Part shown: positions 1-5,728 of the stretch, one piece after another | Numbering within the stretch: the first letter of the stretch is position 1 | How the letters are laid out: every line of letters begins with the position of its first letter | NCBI GenBank assembly: GCA_021161495.1 | Contig: JAGHAO010000142.1 | Span: forward strand, 1-9,479 | Source: Caldisericaceae bacterium | GTDB taxonomy: Bacteria; Caldisericota; Caldisericia; Caldisericales; Caldisericaceae | Direction: 5' to 3' | DNA: 9,479 bases | Notes under the pieces: generated by a model | Told to the model about the DNA's origin: nothing | Databases searched by the model: none | Seen by the model: only the letters and a program-made list of their open reading frames with translations | Made by a program: the position numbers and the translations under genes

Positions 1-63
1 CCGATTAACTCTATAATAAATTCTGGAAATATTCAAATATATCCCTTTATAAATAAAAGGCTC

Positions 64-91
64 TTGACAAATTTCTATAAATTTTTATAAT
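64..91 (+). promoter_or_regulatory. Sigma70-type promoter of the small heat-shock gene
   Basis: A perfect -35 box TTGACA (64-69) lies 16 bp before a perfect -10 box TATAAT (86-91). A second TATAAT at 91-96 overlaps it, but its 21-bp spacer is too long. Transcription would begin near 98, giving a leader of about 35 nt. A 6+6 bp inverted repeat (TATAAA at 76-81, TTTATA at 84-89) overlaps the spacer and -10 box; it may be an operator or only AT-rich composition. No CIRCE element is seen, so control by HrcA is not supported. Confidence 0.75.
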
Positions 92-120
92 ATAATTGGA
101 AATTTTGAAAATAAGCAAAA

Positions 121-130
121 GGGAGGTGAT
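121..130 (+). promoter_or_regulatory. Strong ribosome binding site of hsp20
   Basis: GGGAGGTGAT is nearly a full match to the anti-Shine-Dalgarno end of bacterial 16S rRNA and ends 3 nt before the ATG at 134. It fixes the start and predicts efficient translation. Confidence 0.85.
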
Positions 131-133
131 AAT

Positions 134-610
134 ATGGCGATTTGGGATCCTTTCGAAGAAGTAAGAAGACTGGAAGAAGAAATTGACAATGTTTTCAATG
201 ATTTCTGGAGAAGCGGTGGAAGAAGAGCATTGCCTTCCGTAAAAAGAGGAAAAAAGGGAGAAATTGCACCCGTTGAAGATATAGTATGGATGCCTGCAAT
301 AGACCTTATCGATAAAGATAAGGAAATTGTAGTTAAAGCGGATCTTCCCGGTGTAGACAAGAATAACATCAAAATAAAAGTTGATTCTGAAAGCATTTCC
401 ATATCCGGAGAAATTAAGAAGGAAAAGAAAGAAGAAAATGAAACATATTATAGGGAAGAAAGAGTGTATGGAAAATTTAGCAGGGTAATTCCTTTACCTG
501 CCGAAGTTGATCCTGAAAAAGCGGAGGCCAAATTCGAAAACGGAGTTCTTGAAATCACAGTTCCCAAAATAAAGGAATCCAAGAAGATAAAAGAAATCAC
601 ACTGAAATAG
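134..610 (+). CDS. hsp20: Small heat-shock protein, Hsp20 / alpha-crystallin family
   Basis: A 158-residue ATP-independent holdase chaperone of the cytoplasm, which binds unfolding proteins and keeps them refoldable by ATP-driven chaperones. The N-terminal arm (about 1-50) starts with the aromatic stretch MAIWDPFEEV, typical of bacterial class A Hsp20. The alpha-crystallin beta-sandwich spans about 52-146, with the ADLPGV turn (69-74), the dimerisation-loop segment RVYGKFSRVIPLP (110-122) and the hallmark GVLEI (137-141). The short tail ends in ITL, a variant of the I-x-I/V motif used for oligomer assembly. Length is normal for the family. The start is set by the strong ribosome site at 121-130. 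It is a one-gene unit with its own promoter and terminator. The family is certain; oligomer size and clients cannot be told from sequence. Confidence 0.96.
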   Translation: MAIWDPFEEVRRLEEEIDNVFNDFWRSGGRRALPSVKRGKKGEIAPVEDIVWMPAIDLIDKDKEIVVKADLPGVDKNNIKIKVDSESISISGEIKKEKKEENETYYREERVYGKFSRVIPLPAEVDPEKAEAKFENGVLEITVPKIKESKKIKEITLK

Positions 611-632
611 TAAATACAAAAACGGAGTAATT

Positions 633-660
633 AAAAAAGAGGGCAAATTGCCCTCTTTTT
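633..660. terminator. Bidirectional rho-independent terminator between hsp20 and tldE
   Basis: Stem GAGGGC (639-644) pairs with GCCCTC (650-655) around the loop AAATT. It is preceded by six A (633-638) and followed by five T (656-660). Read on the minus strand, the A run becomes a U tract, so the same hairpin can end both hsp20 (stop at 610) and the convergent tldE gene (stop at 666). Confidence 0.9.
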
Positions 661-665
661 ACTTT

Positions 666-1958
666 TTATTTTGATGAAACAGAAACATCGGGAACATAGA
701 TATAAGGAGATATAAATTTACTAACCCAAATATTTTCCTTTGAAAGTGCAATATCCTTTAGTTTATCAAAAATGTTCAAATTAATCATTGCATTTTTTAC
801 TCTTCCTAAGATCTTACCCCGTTCCACGAGATAACCAAGTTCTACATTGCCTGTTACAAAACCGCCGGAAATATTGCCCATACTAACGCCCATAAGGGAC
901 TCAACCAAAATAGCACGTTCAACGGAAAGCATATCGGAAACCGAGACATCTCCCGGCTGAATGAGCAAATTGCTGGAAGACGGAACAGGAACGGATGTAA
1001 TACTTCTTTGAGCATTCCCCCCTCTAATGCCCAATCTCGAAGAGACATCGCGGTCGGCAAGATAATTCAAAAGTTGTCCTTTCGAGATTAATTCTTTTCT
1101 TGCTGCAGAAGTTCCTTCATCATCAAAAGGAAAGGAAAATGCACCTCCGGAAAGTAAAGGATTGTCAATTAGCGTAAAGTTGTGGGATAACACTTCTTTT
1201 GTTAGTTTTCCCTTGAGTAAAGATACACCGCTTATGACGTTTTTCCCGTTAATTGCAACGAGTAACGGGAGCATTAAATCAGAAACCGCAAAAGGAGTGA
1301 ATATTACCGGATAGGCTCCGGATTTCACGGATACATTATTTTTCGAAGCTAAAATATCGGTTTTGAATTTTTCTTTCAATGTTTCAATATCAAACAAATT
1401 ATTCAGGGAACGCGATTGCTCCGCATATATTTCGAGAAAATTATTTTCCTCAGTGTAAAATCCCCCTAATGATATGGTTTTAACAGTTTTTTTAAAAGAG
1501 CGATCAAAACCGTTTGTTGTAATTATACTTTCTTCGATTATATCCGACGATTGAGAAAAGTTTACTTTCATCTCTTCTTTTAATGAACGAACATATTCGA
1601 CTAATTCTTCACCCAAATCCATTGCATCCTCTCTGCTCTCTTTCTCTATTTCCGGATCATAACATTTCACTTCGGGAATTTCTTTCTCCGAAGAAAATTC
1701 GAACATATAATCCTTCGAAAACCGAAGGACTTCAAATGCAGAGTTAACAACATCTTCCAAACGAGCATCTCCCATAGCATAAGAAAAGCCCATTTTACCA
1801 TCTTTTTTAACACGAACGGCAAATCCTGAAATCTCTCCCTCATCTATACCTTTAAAATGATTATTTTCAAAGTTTACCGATCTATGTTTTGTTTTTATTT
1901 CAAAAAGTTCTCCCGTAGCCCCTCTGGATTTAACAAGGCTTACAAATTTTTCTTTCAT
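666..1958 (-). CDS. pmbA: TldE/PmbA family subunit of the TldD-TldE peptidase
   Basis: A 430-residue homologue of TldE (PmbA), the subunit that pairs with TldD. In E. coli the pair processes microcin B17 and degrades the antitoxin CcdA; TldE has no metal site of its own. In agreement, no HExxxH is present. Family landmarks are the PVIFTPFAVSDLM segment (217-229), the block DDEGTSAARKELI (279-291) followed by LNYLADRDVSSRLG, the GGNAQRS motif (313-319), and the C-terminal GNISGGFVTGNVELGYLVE (361-379). The start ATG overlaps the TldD stop as ATGA (1955-1958) and has GGAGGT just upstream (complement of 1963-1968), so the two are translationally coupled. It is the last gene of a four-gene operon. 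The biological substrate here is unknown. Confidence 0.93.
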   Translation of the reverse strand: MKEKFVSLVKSRGATGELFEIKTKHRSVNFENNHFKGIDEGEISGFAVRVKKDGKMGFSYAMGDARLEDVVNSAFEVLRFSKDYMFEFSSEKEIPEVKCYDPEIEKESREDAMDLGEELVEYVRSLKEEMKVNFSQSSDIIEESIITTNGFDRSFKKTVKTISLGGFYTEENNFLEIYAEQSRSLNNLFDIETLKEKFKTDILASKNNVSVKSGAYPVIFTPFAVSDLMLPLLVAINGKNVISGVSLLKGKLTKEVLSHNFTLIDNPLLSGGAFSFPFDDEGTSAARKELISKGQLLNYLADRDVSSRLGIRGGNAQRSITSVPVPSSSNLLIQPGDVSVSDMLSVERAILVESLMGVSMGNISGGFVTGNVELGYLVERGKILGRVKNAMINLNIFDKLKDIALSKENIWVSKFISPYIYVPDVSVSSK

Positions 1959-3328
1959 CTTTTACCTCCGACAATAACTTTAGAAATATAAATGTGAGGT
2001 GCACCGTGACTTACCGGAAGAGGCCATTGCCCGGATTTTCCGCAACCTCCTCCCGAATCTCTTATCGAGAAATCATTCGCAACGCCAACAATATTTTTCA
2101 GAGTTTTAAAGACATTGCCCGAGAGAGAAACATCTCTTAATAGTTTGGTAATCTTTCCGTTTTCAATGAGATATGCTTCCTCTGAAACAAAAGTAAAAAG
2201 TTCACCGTTTGTTTGGCCGCCAAACGAACCCTTTGCGTAAATTCCCTTTTTTATGTCCTTAACAAAAGAATCGAAAGTTCCGTTTCCACCTTTTATATAT
2301 GTTGTTCTCATTCTCGGAATTGGTGCAAATTTGAAATTAATTGCCCGCGCATTACCCGTAGGCTTCTCTTTCATCTTAAATGCCGTTTCCCGGGTATGCA
2401 AATGACCGCTTAATATCCCGTTTTTTATAAGATCGACACTAACAGTTTTAACGCCCTCATCATCATAAAGAAGAGCACCCCTTTTCCCACGTATATTACC
2501 TGTATCAACAACATTCAAAATATCGGATCCGATTTTATTTCCAATCCGCATAATTTCTTTTAATTTCTCGTTCTCAAAAATAAAATCCGCCTCGCTTAGA
2601 TGGCCAAAGGCCTCATGGATGAATACTCCTCCGAGATCTTGGTCTATTATGACCGGATATTCTCCACCTTCCGGTTGTTCGGCGCCAAGCAAAGAAACCG
2701 CCAATTTTGATTTTTCCAAAATTTCCTCTTCAAGATTTTCCGCAACCTCAAATGTTTCGGAGCTTCCAAAAGGGACTATTGTGCTCTCCGTAATCTTTCC
2801 GTCACTTGCATTCGGGACTATATACCCTCCTATATCGAGAATTTCCTGCTCCACGTAAGTTCCTTCGGAATTTGCAAAATACAAAGTTTTAAACTTGTCT
2901 TTGTATTGTACCCTTACATTTATTATTCTTTTATCCGAGGAAAGCGCAAGATCCGCATAACGAGTAAACATCTTAACTTTATCCTCCAGAGGAATATCAA
3001 ACGGGTTTTTAACAACATTCGCCTTTATTTTAACTTCCGTAGGAGGGACATAAGCAAGGCCTGTTTTGTTCTTTACAAACTTTGCCATTAATTTGGCCTG
3101 CCCGATGGCGTAATCGATCTTTTCGGGCAGTTCATCGAGATTCGTAAAATACACAAAGCCCCAAACACCATCCACCAACACCCTTACGTTTCCTCCCAAA
3201 AAATTTCCCTGTTTTACCGTTTCCACATCCTTTCCTTGCAATGAAATAGCAGATTCCGTGCCCTTTTCTACCCGCACTTCCAAATAATCCACATCTTTCC
3301 TTTTTGTTAACGCTCTTATTCTTTCCAT
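1955..3328 (-). CDS. tldD: TldD zinc metalloprotease
   Basis: A 457-residue catalytic subunit of the TldD-TldE heterodimeric peptidase, which degrades unfolded or modified peptides threaded into its inner cavity. The metal-binding motif HEAFGH (238-243) is an HExxxH of the TldD type. The third ligand is expected to be the Cys of the conserved GGGCGKSGQ segment; here it is C429. Other landmarks are an N-terminal GGNVRVLVDGVWGF block (45-58), PVIIDQDLGGVFIHEAFGH, and the C-terminal DVSLSGNVFKTLKNI (399-413). All residues needed for activity appear present. The ATG at 3328 follows the stop of the membrane-protein gene by 1 nt and has a GAGGT ribosome site inside that gene's last codons. It overlaps tldE by 4 nt. 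Target peptides are unknown; no microcin-like precursor gene is visible nearby. Confidence 0.95.
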   Translation of the reverse strand: MERIRALTKRKDVDYLEVRVEKGTESAISLQGKDVETVKQGNFLGGNVRVLVDGVWGFVYFTNLDELPEKIDYAIGQAKLMAKFVKNKTGLAYVPPTEVKIKANVVKNPFDIPLEDKVKMFTRYADLALSSDKRIINVRVQYKDKFKTLYFANSEGTYVEQEILDIGGYIVPNASDGKITESTIVPFGSSETFEVAENLEEEILEKSKLAVSLLGAEQPEGGEYPVIIDQDLGGVFIHEAFGHLSEADFIFENEKLKEIMRIGNKIGSDILNVVDTGNIRGKRGALLYDDEGVKTVSVDLIKNGILSGHLHTRETAFKMKEKPTGNARAINFKFAPIPRMRTTYIKGGNGTFDSFVKDIKKGIYAKGSFGGQTNGELFTFVSEEAYLIENGKITKLLRDVSLSGNVFKTLKNIVGVANDFSIRDSGGGCGKSGQWPLPVSHGAPHIYISKVIVGGKR

Positions 3329-3329
3329 A

Positions 3330-3827
3330 TTACCTCGCTTTCCAAATTATTAGTATAATTAAAACTCCGATTAAAAAGGCTAATTTGTAAAGTTCCGAAC
3401 GCCTATTTTCCATCCTGAATTTCCCGGCTAATTCCTTGTCCGTAAATGTTGAACAAAAATTCATATTTGTGCAAAACTTCATAATTGAATTTGTAAGCAA
3501 AAGGGCGAATAACGTGTCGAAAATAATTTTAACAAATCTTATAAGAAGCGGGTTTTTCAAAAATAAAAACCAATTCAACGGAAATTCGTAACCTGTAAAT
3601 AAAATCCAAACAAAGTCAAGTGGAATGAGAATGGCAACGGTTACAAAGGATACAGGCAGCAAATACGAGCAAAAAAGTGTACTCCAAAAATACATTTTTT
3701 TCTTAGTACGGGTAAAATAACGCCTAAAACTTAAAATTGAAATAAAGAACAACACAAAGAACAGCGCTATTATTCTTACAGGTATAAACAAAATGGCGGA
3801 TTTTGCAACTATCGAATTAATGTTCAT
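3330..3827 (-). CDS. Small polytopic membrane protein of unknown function
   Basis: A 165-residue, very hydrophobic protein I do not recognise. Likely membrane spans are about 11-33, 46-68, possibly 71-90, 100-116 and 147-163, so four or five helices; the number and the topology are uncertain. A basic loop RRYFTRTKKK (35-44) should be cytoplasmic. A hydrophilic stretch (about 117-147) contains two Cys (C119, C125) separated by five residues, with a third at C53. Its start overlaps the upstream redoxin gene by 11 nt and lacks a clear ribosome site, which suggests translational coupling. TldD starts 1 nt after its stop. The paired Cys and the coupling to a CxxC redoxin make a redox or anchoring role conceivable, but nothing else in the sequence supports it. 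It does not show the CxxC-plus-Cys-pair pattern of DsbB or VKOR. Confidence 0.8.
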   Translation of the reverse strand: MNINSIVAKSAILFIPVRIIALFFVLFFISILSFRRYFTRTKKKMYFWSTLFCSYLLPVSFVTVAILIPLDFVWILFTGYEFPLNWFLFLKNPLLIRFVKIIFDTLFALLLTNSIMKFCTNMNFCSTFTDKELAGKFRMENRRSELYKLAFLIGVLIILIIWKAR

Positions 3828-4386
3828 TTTTCTTTATGTACTCAAACATATCCTCCAAAACGGATGTCTTAAACCCTTCAATGTAGGCTTTTGCCTTTTT
3901 GTCCTTTCCTATAAGGAAATGAGCAGGTATCTTATTTATACCGAGATTTTTCATTACCGAATTATCTACGGTATATAAAGGCAGGTTAATTTCCATATCG
4001 CTCTCAAACTGTTCCACAAAATCTCTGCTTTCGGGAACTACTAAAAACAACTCCGCACCTTCGGGAACTTTAGAAAGAATATTTTCTTTCTGGATTATTT
4101 CATATTCTTTATGGCAATTGTCGCAATAAATGCTTCCGAAAGAAAGGATTACAAAATTGTTTTTCTTTAATTCCGCATACAAAGATAGTGTTTTTCCGTC
4201 CGGTGAAACAAACTTTATATCGGGAAACACATCGGTACCGTTTTTAATGTTCTGGACCCTTGCTATGGCAGTATATTGACGTCGAAAAGAAACATAAGAA
4301 ATGATGTTTTTTGTAAAAGAATACACCCCGTAAGCAGCAAAGAATAGCACAAACACAATTACAACCACTTTAAAAACCTTCTTCAT
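3817..4386 (-). CDS. Membrane-anchored thioredoxin-like protein (TlpA/ResA-type, CDNC)
   Basis: A 189-residue protein with an N-terminal uncleaved signal anchor (about 5-24, no lipobox or obvious cleavage site) and an extracytoplasmic thioredoxin fold. The strand ending FVILSFGS is followed by the active-site motif C88-D-N-C91, then a helix. The cis-Pro loop is NKIPAHFLIG (P154 after I153), and a DGKTLSL turn near 63 resembles the redoxin entry strand. It probably reduces, isomerises or oxidises disulfides outside the membrane; the direction is not told by CDNC alone. An in-frame ATG at 4440 would add 18 residues, but AAGGAGGTG directly before the ATG at 4386 and the hydrophobic segment beginning a few residues later favour this start. 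It is the first gene of the operon with the membrane protein, tldD and tldE. Domain call firm, partner unknown. Confidence 0.9.
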   Translation of the reverse strand: MKKVFKVVVIVFVLFFAAYGVYSFTKNIISYVSFRRQYTAIARVQNIKNGTDVFPDIKFVSPDGKTLSLYAELKKNNFVILSFGSIYCDNCHKEYEIIQKENILSKVPEGAELFLVVPESRDFVEQFESDMEINLPLYTVDNSVMKNLGINKIPAHFLIGKDKKAKAYIEGFKTSVLEDMFEYIKKNEH

Positions 4387-4389
4387 ACG

Positions 4390-4398
4390 CACCTCCTT
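4390..4398 (-). promoter_or_regulatory. Ribosome binding site that sets the redoxin start
   Basis: On the minus strand, AAGGAGGTG lies 3 nt before the ATG at 4386. It picks this start over the in-frame ATG at 4440, which has no such box. Confidence 0.85.
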
Positions 4399-4401
4399 TC
4401 C

Positions 4402-4429
4402 ATTATATCTAAAAATCCATTCAAGCAAA
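4402..4429 (-). promoter_or_regulatory. Possible promoter of the redoxin-tldDE operon
   Basis: On the minus strand a perfect -10 TATAAT (4407-4402) has only a weak -35, TTTGCT (4429-4424), at 16 bp. The predicted transcript would begin around 4395, inside the ribosome site, leaving a leader of about 9 nt, which is unusually short. A second TATAAT on this strand (4485-4480) lies further upstream but has no recognisable -35. The operon promoter must be in this 107-nt divergent gap or inside the neighbouring gene; which box is used is not certain. Confidence 0.4.
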
Positions 4430-4459
4430 GATTTTTTCAAAAACCGATTAACGAACGGG

Positions 4460-4487
4460 TTGAAAGAAAGATATAAAACATTATACT
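4460..4487 (+). promoter_or_regulatory. Promoter of the phosphatase-methyltransferase-ABC operon
   Basis: TTGAAA (4460-4465), a 16-bp spacer and TATACT (4482-4487) form a good sigma70-type promoter. The ATG at 4494 sits 7 nt after the -10 box, where transcription would be expected to begin, so the mRNA is probably leaderless. There is no Shine-Dalgarno box between the -10 and the ATG. Confidence 0.65.
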
Positions 4488-4493
4488 AAAAAT

Positions 4494-5081
4494 ATGATAT
4501 ATATAATCCGACACGGTGAAACGGAATGGAATAAAAAGAAAATTATTCAAGGTGTGGCAAATAATGAACCTTTAAATAAAAACGGGATAGCACAAGCGAG
4601 AAAAATAGCCGAATATTTCTCAAACAAGCATCTTGATTTGATTATTTCAAGCCCATTAAAACGTGCAATACAAACTGCACTTTACGTTGCTTCAAAAAAG
4701 AATATCCAAATTATTTTAAACAAAAATTTTTCAGAAATTGATTACGGAGAATGGAGCGGAAAGAAAAGCTCCGAAATTCCCCGCCTATTTCCACACGAAT
4801 GGGAAAATTTTATCGAACACCCGGAAAAATTTGCTTTTAGGAACGGGGAGTCCATCTCTTCGCTATACAAACGGGTGACCGAAGCATTCGATAAACTCGA
4901 GAAAAATAAAGACATTTTAATCGTCACCCATACAAACCCTATAAGAATGATATTTGCGCATATCCTGTGCCTGACAATTCCAAATGCTTATAAATTACAT
5001 TTTGACAACTGCACGATTAATAAAATACGTTACGAACACAATAGATGGGAGGTAGATTCCTTAAATTGCAAAATAACGTGA
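4494..5081 (+). CDS. Histidine phosphatase family protein (phosphoglycerate-mutase-like)
   Basis: A 195-residue cytoplasmic enzyme of the histidine phosphatase superfamily, branch of cofactor-independent phosphatases such as PhoE and CobC. The RHGETEWN motif (6-13) supplies the nucleophile H7 and R6. SSPLKRAIQTA (52-62) supplies R57, EIDYGEWSG (81-89) supplies the acid E81, and VTHTNPIR (144-151) supplies the second His, H146. All catalytic residues are intact. The GES motif (118-120) and short length resemble alpha-ribazole phosphatase or broad-specificity phosphatases rather than glycolytic phosphoglycerate mutase, but no cobalamin genes are nearby and the substrate is open. The start is fixed by the motif at residue 6; it has no ribosome site and probably a leaderless transcript. 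Its 3' end overlaps the methyltransferase gene. Confidence 0.93.
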   Translation: MIYIIRHGETEWNKKKIIQGVANNEPLNKNGIAQARKIAEYFSNKHLDLIISSPLKRAIQTALYVASKKNIQIILNKNFSEIDYGEWSGKKSSEIPRLFPHEWENFIEHPEKFAFRNGESISSLYKRVTEAFDKLEKNKDILIVTHTNPIRMIFAHILCLTIPNAYKLHFDNCTINKIRYEHNRWEVDSLNCKIT

Positions 5082-5728
5082 GAAGCAAAGTTGAATTAAG
5101 CCCGTTTTTTGCAAAGCACTACGAAACTATTCTTAATATTGTTTCATTCGGAGCTTACATTCCTTTTACCAAAAACGTAATAGAGAAAGCGCCTTTTGAA
5201 AAAGGAGACTCTGTCCTTGATTTAGGCTCGGGAAGCGGACATTTTGCCTGTCTCATTGCACAAAAAGCAAATCCGAGAAGGTACGTTGGAATAGATATTT
5301 CGAAAGAAATGTTAAAAATAGCAAAAGAAAGATGTAAAAACTTAAAGAATATCGAATTCGTACCGGGCAAAATTCAAGAAAATTTACCGTTCGACAGTGA
5401 ATTCGATAAAGTATTCATTTCATTTGTCTTACACGGTTTCGTTCAAGAAGAAAGACTGAAAATTATCAGAAACGCTTACAAATCTCTGAAACCGGGAGGA
5501 AAGTTCATAATTCTGGATTATGCAGAAAAAAACGTTGATAAATCCCCGTTTCCTGTAAAATTTCTCATAAGGAAAGCGGAGTGCCCGCTTGCGGAAGAGT
5601 TTATGAAGAGAAACCTTAAAGAGATGATAAGAAGGGAAGGTTTTTCCAAATTTGAAGAAATATTTTTCTTTAAGGGATATGTCCGTTTGGAGATAGCGAC
5701 AAAGGGTTATTATGAAAGTAGTTTTTAA
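5045..5728 (+). CDS. Class I SAM-dependent methyltransferase (UbiE-like)
   Basis: Up to 227 residues with a Rossmann-type SAM fold. Motif I is VLDLGSGSGHF (57-67), the acidic residue that binds the SAM ribose is D84 in YVGIDISKEML, the motif of strand 4 is FDKVFISFVLHGF, and the post-motif is SLKPGGKFIILDY (147-159). The region before motif I, with an SFG segment at 34-36, recalls UbiE/COQ5 quinone methyltransferases, but the match is too loose to name a substrate. The start is ambiguous. ATG 5045 has no ribosome site. GGGAGG (5047-5052) lies just after it and could serve TTG 5066 (13-nt spacing) or, less well, GTG 5078, which overlaps the upstream stop as GTGA. All three precede the SAM core. 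The 3' end overlaps the first ABC gene by 17 nt. Confidence 0.88.
   Translation: MGGRFLKLQNNVRSKVELSPFFAKHYETILNIVSFGAYIPFTKNVIEKAPFEKGDSVLDLGSGSGHFACLIAQKANPRRYVGIDISKEMLKIAKERCKNLKNIEFVPGKIQENLPFDSEFDKVFISFVLHGFVQEERLKIIRNAYKSLKPGGKFIILDYAEKNVDKSPFPVKFLIRKAECPLAEEFMKRNLKEMIRREGFSKFEEIFFFKGYVRLEIATKGYYESSF

Noticed and set aside
44..60. CCTTT...AAAGG inverted repeat upstream of the hsp20 promoter
   Set aside because: Only 5 bp with a 7-nt AT loop and no T tract; it is not a convincing terminator and does not match CIRCE or another known heat-shock operator.
1..63. Possible end of an upstream gene at the left edge
   Set aside because: Short AT-rich open stretches exist but none has recognisable protein content or a stop that fits, so no partial gene can be supported.
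2601..2611. GGCC-AAA-GGCC palindrome
   Set aside because: It falls on the codons of the TldD zinc motif (EAFGH) and is explained by coding sequence.
4387..4440. N-terminal extension of the redoxin from the ATG at 4440
   Set aside because: The 18 extra residues precede the signal anchor, cover the strong AAGGAGGTG box, and have no ribosome site of their own.
4444..4452. The 9-mer CCGATTAAC occurs here and at 1-9
   Set aside because: Two copies of a 9-mer in 9.5 kb, one at the window edge and with no shared flanks, are within chance; not a repeat or attachment site.
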